A stretch of DNA of 64,000 bases from assembly GCA_964388105.1 (NCBI GenBank), contig CAYLYQ010000002.1:30100-94099 (forward strand), read 5' to 3'. The translations under genes were made by a program, and so were the position numbers. This document shows, piece after piece, positions 6,858-15,237 of the stretch. Source of the stretch: ZC4RG35 sp964388105. GTDB taxonomy: Bacteria; Actinomycetota; Acidimicrobiia; Spongiisociales; ZC4RG35. Numbering within the stretch: position 1 is the first letter of the stretch; every line of letters begins with the position of its first letter. The notes beneath the pieces are model-generated. The model did not search any database, was not told the DNA's origin, and worked only from the letters and a program-made list of their open reading frames with translations.

Positions 6858-9347
6858 ATGCGGTGGTTGAAACGGATCCTCCTGGCCTTGATGATCCTGG
6901 CGCTGGCGGGTTCAGGCTTCCTGGTCTGGACCATCCGTCGATCCTTTCCGCAGGTGGACGGACAGCTCACGGTGGCGGGGCTGGAGCGGCCCGTGACCGT
7001 CCACCGGGACTCCTGGGGCGTCCCTCACATCTTCGCCGAGACCGAACACGATCTCTTCTTCGCTCAAGGCTTCGTTCACGCCCAGGAGCGGTTCTGGCAG
7101 ATGGACTTCTGGCGCCACATCGGCTCCGGCCGTCTGTCCGAGATGTTCGGGGAGAGCCAGCTCGAGACCGACGTGTTCCTCCGCTCGCTCGGGTTCGCCG
7201 ATCTGGCCCGTAGAGAGCTGGAGATGATGCCCGCCGAACACCGTCAGGTCCTCGAGTCCTACGCCGAGGGGGTCAACGCCTACATCTCCGGGAGGAGCGG
7301 GGCGAGGCTGAGCCTGGAGTACGCGATCCTGGGGCTCCAGAACTCCGCCTACACCGTGGAGCCCTGGGAACCGGTCCACACCCTGACCTGGGCGAAGCTG
7401 ATGTCCTGGGACCTGAGCCACAACCTCGGCGACGAGATCGACCGCGCGCTCCTGGCCCGGACGCTTCCTGCGGAGCGCCTCGCCGAGCTGTACCCGGCGT
7501 ACCCCGATGACCGGCCCGTGATCGTGGAGGGGGGCCCGGGGGCGTCGCCCGGCGCCGCCCCCCCGGCCCCTTCGGGAGCCATTCCCTCCCTCCAGCGAAT
7601 GGCAGACCTGGTGGCGCGACTCGACAGGATCACCGGCGGGGGCTTCGAGGGGATCGGGTCGAACAGCTGGGTCGTGGATGGGACCCGCACCGCCACCGGC
7701 TCGCCGATCCTGGCCAACGACACCCACCTCGCCATCCAGATGCCCGCCATCTGGTTCCAGAACGGCCTCCATTGCACCCGAGCCGACTGCACCTACACGG
7801 CGACGGGCTTCTCCTTCCCCGGGGCACCGGGTGTCGTCGTGGGCCACAACGGCCACCACGCTTGGGGAGTGACCACGCAGGCAGTGGACACCCAGGATGT
7901 GTTCATCGAACGGGTCAACCCGGACGACCCCGGCCAGTACGAGGTCGACGGGGAATGGGTGGACTTCGAGACCAGGAGTGAGACCATCCGCGTGGCCGGC
8001 GGCGAAGACCACTCCTTCGAGGTCCTGATCAGCCGCCACGGCCCCGTGATCTCGGGTACCTACGTCGACGAGGGTGCCCTCGACGGCTCCCCCGTCACCG
8101 AGCTGCCGGAGGCTTACGCCCTGGCGCTCGCATGGCAGTCCCTCGAGCCTTCGACCCTCGTGGAAGCCCTGCTCGGGATCGGCCGGGCCGAAAGCCTCGA
8201 GGAGTTCCGCCAGGCCGCGTCGAAGTGGGACATCGCCGCCCAGAACTTCATCTACGCGGACGTCGACGGGAACATCGCCTATCAGTCGACCGGCGAGGTG
8301 CCGATCCGCAATTCCGGCGACGGCACCACTCCCGTACCCGGCTGGACCTCCGAGTACGAGTGGGTGGGTCTGGTCCCGTTCGAGGAGATGCCCAGCCTGG
8401 TCAACCCGGAGTCCGGGATGATCGTCACGGCCAACAACCCGGTGATCAGACCCGGCTCGTCGCCCGACATGGGCTGGACCGGGAACCAGGGCTTCAGGGC
8501 GTTGCGCATCATCGCCATGCTGGAGAGCGGGCTCGCCCTGGACACCGAGGACATGAGGCGTTTCCAGACCGACAACTTCGATCTCCTCGCGGCCGACCTG
8601 GTGCCGCTCCTGGTCGAGGTCGACTCCGACGAGCCCGGTGTCCTCCGCATCCAGGAGCTGTTGCGTCACTGGTCGGCCGGGGCAGACGCTTTCGTCGCAA
8701 CCGGTGACTCCGCCGGGGCGGCGGCGTGGATGGCCACCTGGCGCCACCTCCTGTTGCGAACATTCGCCGACGAGCTCGGCGAGGACCACCTCCCATGGGG
8801 TGGCGACCGCTGGGCGCTGATCGCCTCCAACTTGGCCCAGGACCCGGCCAACGACTGGTGGGACGACACCACCACCTCGGAGCGGGAGGCCCGGGACGAC
8901 ATCCTCGCCCTGGCCATGGACGACGCCGCGGCAGAGCTCACCGCGCGAATGGGCGACAACCCCGGTTCCTGGTCGTGGGGCAGGCTCCACCTCGCCCACT
9001 TCGACAACCCGACGTTGGGCACTTCGGGGATAGGTCCCATCGAGTGGCTGTTCAATCGCACCGCTCCCTCCCGCGTGGGCGGGTCGGCGACGTTCGTCAA
9101 CGCAGTGGGCTGGGACGTCTCTGCCGGCTACGAGGTGGACTGGATCCCGTCATTCCGGATGGTCGTCGACCTCGACAATCTGAGCCGGTCGACGATGCTG
9201 CACTCGACAGGGCAGTCCGGGCACGCCTTCCACCACCACTACGACGACATGATCGAGCCGTGGGTCGACGGCATCCAGGCACCCGTCCTCTGGAGAACCA
9301 ACGACATCGAGCGCGAGGCGCGCTCGACTCTGGTCCTCTTCCCCTAG
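6858..9347 (+). CDS. Penicillin acylase family protein (Ntn hydrolase, S45)
   Basis: An 829-residue Ntn-hydrolase related to penicillin, cephalosporin and acyl-homoserine-lactone acylases, which cleave amide bonds of acylated amines. It has an N-terminal membrane anchor or signal (about residues 5-25), an alpha-chain region with HRDSWGVPHIFAET, a spacer, and the beta chain starting at the nucleophilic serine S268 in GIGSNSWVV. Downstream, FSFPGAPGVVVGHNGHHAWG is family-typical. Autocatalytic cleavage before S268 and export are inferred from the family. It converges on the next hydrolase and overlaps its 3' end by four bases. The true substrate cannot be told from sequence. Confidence 0.9.
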   Translation: MRWLKRILLALMILALAGSGFLVWTIRRSFPQVDGQLTVAGLERPVTVHRDSWGVPHIFAETEHDLFFAQGFVHAQERFWQMDFWRHIGSGRLSEMFGESQLETDVFLRSLGFADLARRELEMMPAEHRQVLESYAEGVNAYISGRSGARLSLEYAILGLQNSAYTVEPWEPVHTLTWAKLMSWDLSHNLGDEIDRALLARTLPAERLAELYPAYPDDRPVIVEGGPGASPGAAPPAPSGAIPSLQRMADLVARLDRITGGGFEGIGSNSWVVDGTRTATGSPILANDTHLAIQMPAIWFQNGLHCTRADCTYTATGFSFPGAPGVVVGHNGHHAWGVTTQAVDTQDVFIERVNPDDPGQYEVDGEWVDFETRSETIRVAGGEDHSFEVLISRHGPVISGTYVDEGALDGSPVTELPEAYALALAWQSLEPSTLVEALLGIGRAESLEEFRQAASKWDIAAQNFIYADVDGNIAYQSTGEVPIRNSGDGTTPVPGWTSEYEWVGLVPFEEMPSLVNPESGMIVTANNPVIRPGSSPDMGWTGNQGFRALRIIAMLESGLALDTEDMRRFQTDNFDLLAADLVPLLVEVDSDEPGVLRIQELLRHWSAGADAFVATGDSAGAAAWMATWRHLLLRTFADELGEDHLPWGGDRWALIASNLAQDPANDWWDDTTTSEREARDDILALAMDDAAAELTARMGDNPGSWSWGRLHLAHFDNPTLGTSGIGPIEWLFNRTAPSRVGGSATFVNAVGWDVSAGYEVDWIPSFRMVVDLDNLSRSTMLHSTGQSGHAFHHHYDDMIEPWVDGIQAPVLWRTNDIEREARSTLVLFP

Positions 9348-10243
9348 GCCAGGAACGAGGTCAGTTCGGCCACCACCCGCTCCGGGTGGGTCCAGACCAC
9401 TTCGTGATGGGCGCCCTCGATCTCCACCACGACCGCGCCGGGGATCAAGCCGGCGAGATCGCGCTGCCAGGCGGCGGGGACCAGCATGTCACGGCCAGGG
9501 ATCACCACGAGAGTCGGCACCTGGAGACGGCCCACCCATCCGGCGCTGTCGAAGCGGACCGTCGCCAGCGTCGCCTGGGCGCCGGCGTCGGGGTTGCGCC
9601 GATGGGTCTCGAGCCAGAGCCACCTGGCGTGCCGGCCCTCGACCGCACCTGAGGTGAGGAGGTACCCGCTGCGGACCTCGGGGGTGCCCAGCCCGGTGAG
9701 CCGCTCCCACGCCCGGGCCAGAAGGGCGCCGCCCATCATGAACCACCGGCGCCTTAGTGGGAATGCGGCGAACGAGGCGATCAACGCCAGCCGGCGAACT
9801 CGACCGGGGTGCCTGATGGCGAGGGCTTGGGCGATGCTGCCCCCCATCGAATAGCCAACGACGTCGAGCGTGCCCACCCCGAGCACGTCGAGGATGCCTG
9901 CGATGTCGTCCGCGACGTCCTCCACGTCGTAACGGCTCGTCATGAGGGGGGAGAGGCCGTGGCTGCGATGGTCGATCAGAATCACCCGCCGTTCGGTCGC
10001 CAGGTTCGGCGCGATGCGATACCACTCCCCGACCGACGACCCGCCCAGCCCGTGAATGAGGAGGACCGGGGGTGCGTCCGCGGGCCCCGCCTCACGGACG
10101 AGGAACTCCTCGTCACCGACGAAGACGGTGCGACCTCCCAACCTCCACGGATGCTCCTGGGGCGGTTTGAACGAGGGCTGGTACGGGGGAGCGAACAACC
10201 GCCAGAGGACCAGGACGGCGATGATCCGCCGCAGCCACTTCAT
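9344..10243 (-). CDS. Alpha/beta hydrolase
   Basis: A 299-residue alpha/beta-fold hydrolase with an N-terminal hydrophobic anchor (about 5-20). The oxyanion motif HGLGG, nucleophile elbow GYSMGG, acid GRDMLVP and catalytic His in EGAHHEVV are all present, so it should be an active serine esterase, lipase or peptidase-like enzyme. Its ATG overlaps the stop of the upstream [2Fe-2S] protein by four bases, indicating one transcript. The substrate is unknown. Its 3' end overlaps the convergent penicillin-acylase gene. Confidence 0.88.
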   Translation of the reverse strand: MKWLRRIIAVLVLWRLFAPPYQPSFKPPQEHPWRLGGRTVFVGDEEFLVREAGPADAPPVLLIHGLGGSSVGEWYRIAPNLATERRVILIDHRSHGLSPLMTSRYDVEDVADDIAGILDVLGVGTLDVVGYSMGGSIAQALAIRHPGRVRRLALIASFAAFPLRRRWFMMGGALLARAWERLTGLGTPEVRSGYLLTSGAVEGRHARWLWLETHRRNPDAGAQATLATVRFDSAGWVGRLQVPTLVVIPGRDMLVPAAWQRDLAGLIPGAVVVEIEGAHHEVVWTHPERVVAELTSFLA

Positions 10244-10656
10244 CCGAGATCACCCGTGGCGAAAGCCAGGTCGTCCACCGGTGTTCCCCCGATGAGGTGC
10301 TCGTCGATGACCCGGTCGAGCTTCTCCTTGTCCAGCCCGGCGTACCAGGTGCCCTCCGGGTAGACGACCGCGATGCACCCCTGCTCGCAGATGCGGAGGC
10401 AGTCCACCTTGGAGCGGAGAACCGAACCGTTGCCCGGTTCGACCGGCTCGTGCCGATCGGTCCCCTGCCACGCCGGCGGGGCCGAGCTCGCCCCGAGCTC
10501 CTTGAGGCGCGTCTTGAGATGGACCCACAACTCGTGGGTCTCCTCGCGCGGAGCGCACTTGGCGTTGGTCTGGTCGGCGCACAGGAAGATGTGGCGCTGC
10601 ACCCGCGGGATGGAGAGGGCTTCGGCGATGTCGGCCAGCCGTCGGGACTGTTCCAT
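10240..10656 (-). CDS. Thioredoxin-like [2Fe-2S] ferredoxin family protein
   Basis: A 138-residue protein of the thioredoxin-fold [2Fe-2S] ferredoxin family. Cysteines at 26 and 34 in the N-terminal half and 86 and 90 (with an extra C94) in VDCLRICEQGC match the four-ligand layout of these proteins, and the HPEGTWY-like ending VVYPEGTWY is typical. It could pass electrons to an unidentified partner. The ATG at 10656 has no Shine-Dalgarno; instead TAGCCT, embedded in the hairpin immediately upstream, ends nine bases before it, so a leaderless transcript is likely. A GTG at codon 19 is a less likely start. It is translationally coupled to the alpha/beta hydrolase. Confidence 0.85.
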   Translation of the reverse strand: MEQSRRLADIAEALSIPRVQRHIFLCADQTNAKCAPREETHELWVHLKTRLKELGASSAPPAWQGTDRHEPVEPGNGSVLRSKVDCLRICEQGCIAVVYPEGTWYAGLDKEKLDRVIDEHLIGGTPVDDLAFATGDLG

Positions 10657-10662
10657 GAGAAA

Positions 10663-10695
10663 GGGAGGCTATCGGCCGCCGGCCGATAGCCTCCC
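10663..10695 (-). terminator. Perfect 15-bp hairpin: nirK terminator overlapping the next gene's -10 element
   Basis: GGGAGGCTATCGGCC (10663-10677) is perfectly complementary to 10681-10695 with a three-base loop. On the minus strand it follows the nirK stop by about 22 bases and is followed by a T-rich TTTCTC, the layout of an intrinsic terminator. The same arm carries TAGCCT (10666-10671, minus strand) nine bases before the ferredoxin ATG, so the hairpin also appears to hold that gene's promoter. Confidence 0.75.
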
Positions 10696-10717
10696 TCGTA
10701 CTGCAAGGTGTGGGTGG

Positions 10718-12331
10718 CTAACCCTCTACCACTATCACCTTGGCCCGCATCCAGGGATGCGGCAGGCAGAAGTACTCGAACTCGCCGACCTCGGTGAAGG
10801 TGTAGCTCCAGCTGTCCCCGGTGTTGAAGAAGCCGGAGTCGAATGAGCCGTCGACCGCGGTCACGGTGTGCATCTGACCCGGATCGTCGTTGACCCACGT
10901 GACCGTGGTGCCCACCGTCACGGTGAGGACGTTCACCGAGTAGTCCGTCGGGACCTCGTTCTCGCTGAACTCGTCCGGAGCGTCCATCGGCTGGGCGGTC
11001 CAGGCGCCGCTGGGGATCGTCACGGTCTCGCTCGCCCCCTGAGGCACCGTCGTCGTGGCGCCGCCCATGTCGTGGCCGCCGCCACCGCCGCCATCCGTGC
11101 TGTCACCGGTGATGTCCTCGAAGATCTCGGTGTTCGGGCTGCCCGAGATCACGACCTGCCCGATGGCGCCCTTGTCCACGGCCCGGTTCAGGGCGTGGTC
11201 GACGAGAATCGATGTCATCGGGACGTAGCCGACCATCTCGACGACGGTCCCGCCGCCGGCGGGGACCAGCGTGGTCTGCGAGCCCCGAAGAGGGGCACCG
11301 AAGAAGGTCGCCTCCGGATACACCTTGTCCCAATGCGATCCGATCGGGTGGAAGTTCGAGATCATGTTGACCCCGGCGTTGATGAAGTAGATCCGCGAGC
11401 GCTCGCCGACGTTCATCTGCAGGGCGTTGTCACCGGTGAGGGCGCCAACGGCGCCGTTGAAGACGACGAAGCTCGGGTGCTCGATGGTGGCCGCGGCGCG
11501 GTCGAACTCGACCAACCCGCCGGCCTCTCCGGTCGTGTAGTACTCGGACTGCACGATGTACCACTCGTTGTCGACCTCCGGCAGCGGTGTCTCGGGATCG
11601 ACGAGGATGCCGCCGAACATGCCGTGTGCGATGTGCGCCGGGATGTCGCCGTAGGCGCAGTGGTACATGAAGAAACCCGGATAGAGGAGACGGACCTCGA
11701 TGGTCTTGGTCTCGCCGGGAGCCACGGTGGTCGCCTCCGCGCCGCCGCCTGTCCCGGTCACCGCGTGGAAGTCCACGTTGTGCGGGTTGTGGGAAGTAGC
11801 GGGGTTCGTGATGGTGAACCGGAGCACGTCACCGACTCGGGCCCGAATGACCGGACCGGGAGTGCCGATGACAAGACCCTCCTCACCACCGTCCACGAGG
11901 CGATAGCCCCAGGTCTCGGTCTGGGTGCCGGTCCCGAGGTCGATGGTATTGACCCCTTCGACGACCTCGAAGTGGACATCGACGATCGCCTGCGCCGTCC
12001 GGCCGGACGGAGCCGGCATGTTCGGCGCGATGGCGACGTTCACCTCGCTGTCCGGCACCAGCGGAAGCTGGCTCTTCGGTGTCAACTCCGGTACGACGTC
12101 GCCCAGCACGGCGGCGCCGCCCGTGGGCTGGCCGGCCAGGAAGTCAGTGACCCTCTCCTCGACCAGAGCGTCATCGACGGAATTGCGCGACGCGGTGATC
12201 ATCAGGGCGGCGATGGCCAACCCGACAGCGACCAGAGTCCCGATCACCCCCAGGGCCACCATCGTGCCCAGCGTGTAGTGAGGGTGCTTGGGGACGGTCC
12301 CCGTCTCCCTTGATTCCAGTAGTTTTGTCAT
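10718..12331 (-). CDS. nirK: Copper nitrite reductase, membrane-anchored with fused C-terminal cupredoxin
   Basis: Reduces nitrite to nitric oxide. The 537-residue protein has an N-terminal membrane anchor (about 22-46) and two NirK cupredoxin domains. Type 1 copper ligands are H184, C225, H233 and M238; type 2 ligands are H189, H224 and a domain-2 His at about H379, with catalytic D187 in HNVDFHA. A Gly/Thr-rich linker (about 405-440) leads to a third cupredoxin-like domain with H488, C522, H525 and M528 (CLPHPWM), probably a built-in electron donor. The standard enzyme is about 340-380 residues. Its ATG overlaps the stop of the Rrf2 regulator and is preceded by GAAAGG, so the pair is an operon. 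Confidence 0.93.
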   Translation of the reverse strand: MTKLLESRETGTVPKHPHYTLGTMVALGVIGTLVAVGLAIAALMITASRNSVDDALVEERVTDFLAGQPTGGAAVLGDVVPELTPKSQLPLVPDSEVNVAIAPNMPAPSGRTAQAIVDVHFEVVEGVNTIDLGTGTQTETWGYRLVDGGEEGLVIGTPGPVIRARVGDVLRFTITNPATSHNPHNVDFHAVTGTGGGAEATTVAPGETKTIEVRLLYPGFFMYHCAYGDIPAHIAHGMFGGILVDPETPLPEVDNEWYIVQSEYYTTGEAGGLVEFDRAAATIEHPSFVVFNGAVGALTGDNALQMNVGERSRIYFINAGVNMISNFHPIGSHWDKVYPEATFFGAPLRGSQTTLVPAGGGTVVEMVGYVPMTSILVDHALNRAVDKGAIGQVVISGSPNTEIFEDITGDSTDGGGGGGHDMGGATTTVPQGASETVTIPSGAWTAQPMDAPDEFSENEVPTDYSVNVLTVTVGTTVTWVNDDPGQMHTVTAVDGSFDSGFFNTGDSWSYTFTEVGEFEYFCLPHPWMRAKVIVVEG

Positions 12332-12729
12332 GCCCTTTCTCCTTGCAGTACTCGTATCTCTTCCAAACCGTCCATCAGAACCTTGCGCGCTTCGGCCCAG
12401 ACTCCGTGCACCTCACAGGCCGTCTCGGGGCACGGGCCGTCCCGGAGGACACAACGGTGGTACGCGGAGGGACCCTCGACCGCCTCGTAGACCTCGATGA
12501 GACGGGCTTCGTACGCTCGGGGTGCCAGGCGGTAGCCACCGCCCGGGCCCCGCTCCGATTCGACCCATCCTGCTGCCACCAGAAACGGCATCACCTGGGC
12601 CAGGAAGCCCGAAGTCGTGCCGATTCGCTCGGCAAGCTCCGCCCGAGCAACCCGAAGATTCGGAGCCTCGGAGAGCTCCCTCAGGGCCGCCAGGGCCAAG
12701 TCCGTCTTGCGTGAGAAGCTCAGATTCAT
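12328..12729 (-). CDS. Rrf2-family Fe-S regulator, NsrR-like
   Basis: A 133-residue winged-helix regulator of the Rrf2 family (NsrR/IscR). The N-terminal MNLSFSRKTDLALAAL fixes the start at 12729; a TTG six codons upstream is less likely. C93, C100 and C105 form a cluster-binding triad, but the spacing CX6CX4C differs from NsrR (CX4CX5C in E. coli) and IscR (CX5CX5C). Position directly before nirK, with a four-base overlap, suggests that it senses NO through its Fe-S cluster and derepresses nitrite reduction. An 8-bp inverted repeat just upstream is a candidate autoregulatory operator. Confidence 0.88.
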   Translation of the reverse strand: MNLSFSRKTDLALAALRELSEAPNLRVARAELAERIGTTSGFLAQVMPFLVAAGWVESERGPGGGYRLAPRAYEARLIEVYEAVEGPSAYHRCVLRDGPCPETACEVHGVWAEARKVLMDGLEEIRVLQGERA

Positions 12730-12731
12730 GT

Positions 12732-12756
12732 GATGTTGAGTAAACAAATCAACATC
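12732..12756. promoter_or_regulatory. Inverted repeat, candidate operator of the NsrR-like regulator
   Basis: GATGTTGA (12732-12739) and TCAACATC (12749-12756) are perfect inverted repeats separated by nine AT-rich bases, two bases upstream of the regulator ATG. The stretch 12728-12765 is far more AT-rich than its surroundings, as expected for a promoter-operator. Autoregulation, and so control of nirK, is inferred from position. Confidence 0.5.
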
Positions 12757-12803
12757 TATTACTCGTAGGGCCGAAAGTCCCTAATTGGTTACCCTGGCCG
12801 GCC

Positions 12804-13280
12804 ATGGCTGAAGAGTCGACATTCCTCACCGAGGCCGCGCTGGCCAAGCTCGTCGAGGAGCTGGAGCACCTGAAGACCGCCGGCAGGCGGGAGATCGAGG
12901 ACCGCATCGCCGAGGCGCGCTCGCACGGCGACCTCCGTGAGAACGCCGATTACGACGCAGCCAAGAACGAGCAGGGCCTGATGGAGGCCCGCATCCGCAA
13001 GCTCGACCACATCATCGCCCACGCCCAGGTCACCGAGGTCGGCGCCACCGACGAGGTCGTCGTCGGCTGTGTGGTCACGGTGGTCGACTCCGACGGCGAC
13101 GAGCTCGAGTACTTCGTGGCACCCCAGGAGAACAAGGTGCCGGGCACTCTCCTCGCTTCGCCGTCCAGCCCACTGGGCGCAGCACTCCTCGGCGCCCGTG
13201 CGGGCGACGAAGTCGCCTACGAAGCCCCTGCAGGGACATTCACCCTGCGAGTGGTGGCCATCAGACCCTACGGCGGCTGA
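12804..13280 (+). CDS. greA: Transcription elongation factor GreA
   Basis: Rescues backtracked RNA polymerase by stimulating cleavage of the nascent transcript. The 158-residue protein has the N-terminal antiparallel coiled coil with the acidic tip DLRENADYDAAKNEQ (about residues 43-57) and the C-terminal FKBP-like domain with SPLGAALLG. TACCCT (12790-12795) ends eight bases before the ATG without a ribosome site, so the mRNA is probably leaderless. Confidence 0.96.
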   Translation: MAEESTFLTEAALAKLVEELEHLKTAGRREIEDRIAEARSHGDLRENADYDAAKNEQGLMEARIRKLDHIIAHAQVTEVGATDEVVVGCVVTVVDSDGDELEYFVAPQENKVPGTLLASPSSPLGAALLGARAGDEVAYEAPAGTFTLRVVAIRPYGG

Positions 13281-13310
13281 CCGGCTCGGTACCCTGCTCC
13301 GGGGTCACCG

Positions 13311-14720
13311 ATGAAACTCAGGCTTCGCTCGCCGCGCCAACTAGCCAGGACACTGCTCGACCTGGCGCGGCGCGAGCCGGGCGAGGTCGCGGACTACCTC
13401 GAGCAGAACCGCGAAGAGTGGGAGGCGCTCGCGGAAGCACTCCCCGGCGACGCCGCCGACGTCCTCGAGCAGCTCGACGAGGCTGACGTGGTCGGCCTGC
13501 TGGTCGGCCTGGACGCGCCGGAGGCAGCGGAGGTCCTCGAAGAGATCGCCCCCGAGTTGGCCGTCGAGCTCATCGAAGAGCTCCCCGTGGAGAACCTCGC
13601 AGCTGCGCTCAGCGAGATGACCGGTGACGCAGCAGCCGACCTCATCGGCGAGCTCGACCTCGACGTCCAGGAAGACATCCTGGCGGCAATGACGGACCAG
13701 GCGGAGTCCCAGGTCCGATCGTTGCTCGCCTATGCGCCGGACACGGCGGGCGGGTTGATGACCACCGAGATCGCCCGCCTCCCCTGGGGCCTCACCACCG
13801 GTGAGGCGATCGAGCGGATCCGGCAGCTCCACGAGGAGTTCGAGGACCTGTCGTACGTCTACGTGGTCGACGACGAAGGCCATCTCCAGGGAGTCATCTC
13901 GTTCCGGGACCTGGTCTTCCGCCGTCCGGGCTCGCCACTAGCCGACGTCATGGTCGACGAGCCCGTGACCGTGCTTCCGAGCACCGATCGGGAGGAAGTC
14001 GCCGAGTTGTGCCAGCGGTATCACTTCTTCGGCGTTCCCGTGGTCGACGAACAGGGGCTTCTGCTCGGGATGGTCACCACCGAGGCGGTGATGGAGGCGA
14101 TCCAGGACGAGGCCTCCGAGGACTTCGCCACGGCGGTGGGTGCCGGCGCCGAGGAGACCGTCTACACCGACGTGCGCCACTCGGTGCAGGCCCGGGCCCC
14201 CTGGCTGCTCGTCAACCTGGCCCTGGCCCTCATCGTGGCGCTGGTGGTCGAGCAACTCACAGGAGTCATCTCGCGCGTCCCCGTGCTCGCCGCCCTCATG
14301 CCCATCGTCGCCGCCCTCGGCGGGAACTCCGGCCAGCAGAGCCTGGCAGTCGTGGTCAGGAGCCTGGCCACCGACACGATCCCAGGAAGCCAGGTGCGGG
14401 CAGTCGTTTCCCGCCAGGCTTGGATCGGGGTGATCAACGGGGTCATCCTGGCGCTGGTGTCGGCCGGGCTGGCTGTCGTCCTCCTCTCCACCGGGGTCTT
14501 CGACAACTACGACTACTCGATCTGGCGGATCGCCGCGGCGGTGGCTCTGGGAGTGATCTTCAACCTCATCATCGCGGGGGTCGCGGGGACCGCGATACCT
14601 CTGGCGCTGAAGCAAATGGGTCAGGACCCGGCGCTGGCGTCGACGATCTTCCTCACGCTGATCACCGACTCCGTCGGCTTCGGAGGGTTCCTCCTCATCG
14701 CCGCGCTGCTGATCCGCTGA
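13311..14720 (+). CDS. mgtE: Magnesium transporter MgtE
   Basis: A Mg2+ channel of 469 residues. An N-terminal alpha-helical MgtE_N superhelix (about 25-140), two CBS domains (about 145-275) and five membrane helices (from about 300) are in the normal order. Family signatures are ALGGNSGQQS in the pore region and the C-terminal TDSVGFGGFL. The cytoplasmic N-domain and CBS pair sense Mg2+ and gate the pore in characterised relatives. It lies 30 bases after greA. Its stop abuts that of the convergent lipoprotein gene, forming TGATCA. Confidence 0.95.
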   Translation: MKLRLRSPRQLARTLLDLARREPGEVADYLEQNREEWEALAEALPGDAADVLEQLDEADVVGLLVGLDAPEAAEVLEEIAPELAVELIEELPVENLAAALSEMTGDAAADLIGELDLDVQEDILAAMTDQAESQVRSLLAYAPDTAGGLMTTEIARLPWGLTTGEAIERIRQLHEEFEDLSYVYVVDDEGHLQGVISFRDLVFRRPGSPLADVMVDEPVTVLPSTDREEVAELCQRYHFFGVPVVDEQGLLLGMVTTEAVMEAIQDEASEDFATAVGAGAEETVYTDVRHSVQARAPWLLVNLALALIVALVVEQLTGVISRVPVLAALMPIVAALGGNSGQQSLAVVVRSLATDTIPGSQVRAVVSRQAWIGVINGVILALVSAGLAVVLLSTGVFDNYDYSIWRIAAAVALGVIFNLIIAGVAGTAIPLALKQMGQDPALASTIFLTLITDSVGFGGFLLIAALLIR

Positions 14721-15230
14721 TCAGGAGCCGAGGGTGGACTCGCCGAAAGAGGCGAACGGGCCCTGGTAGCGAATGGTGTCTCCCGACACCAGGCTGACCA
14801 GGTGATGGTTCCGCACCAGGGTCGCCTGCGCCTCCGAGCGCTCGCCCTCGGGGGTGGCGAAAGCGGTGGCCGCCTCGGCATCGTCGAACACCTCGGCTCC
14901 CCAGAGGTCGGGATCGGCCTCTTTCAGGTCGGCGATGAAGTTGTGGAGGTCGATGTCGGTGTAGCCCCCGATGGGGATGACGATGTGGAGCACCTCGCCG
15001 TTGGCCGTGGAGAGTCGAGCCACGGTCTGGTAGTCCGTGACGCTCTGGCCCCGGATGGTGGTCGAGCTCGCCTGGGACGGCGTGGTCGTCGAGGTCGTGG
15101 TCGAGTCACCGGCCGGCACGGTTCCGCCACCCGGGACGGTGGTGGTGGTGGAGCTGTCGCTGTCGCCGGAACAGGCGGCCAAGGCGAGGGCGGCGACGAG
15201 TGCGACCAGGACTGTTCTCGGTCGGGTCAT
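14721..15230 (-). CDS. Hypothetical lipoprotein with Thr/Ser-rich linker
   Basis: A 169-residue predicted lipoprotein: signal peptide, lipobox LALAAC (about C20), a low-complexity Ser/Thr/Gly linker (about 21-60), then a small folded domain of about 110 residues. I do not recognise the family. The start ATG at 15230 is preceded by GAGAAGGG at good spacing; a longer frame upstream is not supported. It lies seven bases downstream of the class IV aminotransferase gene and may share its transcript. A surface or binding role is possible but not shown. Confidence 0.75.
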   Translation of the reverse strand: MTRPRTVLVALVAALALAACSGDSDSSTTTTVPGGGTVPAGDSTTTSTTTPSQASSTTIRGQSVTDYQTVARLSTANGEVLHIVIPIGGYTDIDLHNFIADLKEADPDLWGAEVFDDAEAATAFATPEGERSEAQATLVRNHHLVSLVSGDTIRYQGPFASFGESTLGS

Positions 15231-15237
15231 GCCCTTC

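Noticed and set aside
5897..6970. Minus-strand extension of the thioredoxin-like lipoprotein frame to 6970
   Set aside because: It runs through ctaB in another frame and has no coding signature. The GTG 5896 overlap with the ctaB stop and the lipobox set the start.
12736..12752. FNR/CRP-like site TTGA...TCAA upstream of the NsrR-like gene
   Set aside because: The FNR consensus has a four-base spacer between TTGAT and ATCAA. Here the spacing is different, and the whole 8-8 palindrome fits a dedicated operator better.
14718..14723. TGATCA palindrome between mgtE and the lipoprotein gene
   Set aside because: It is simply two abutting TGA stop codons on opposite strands.
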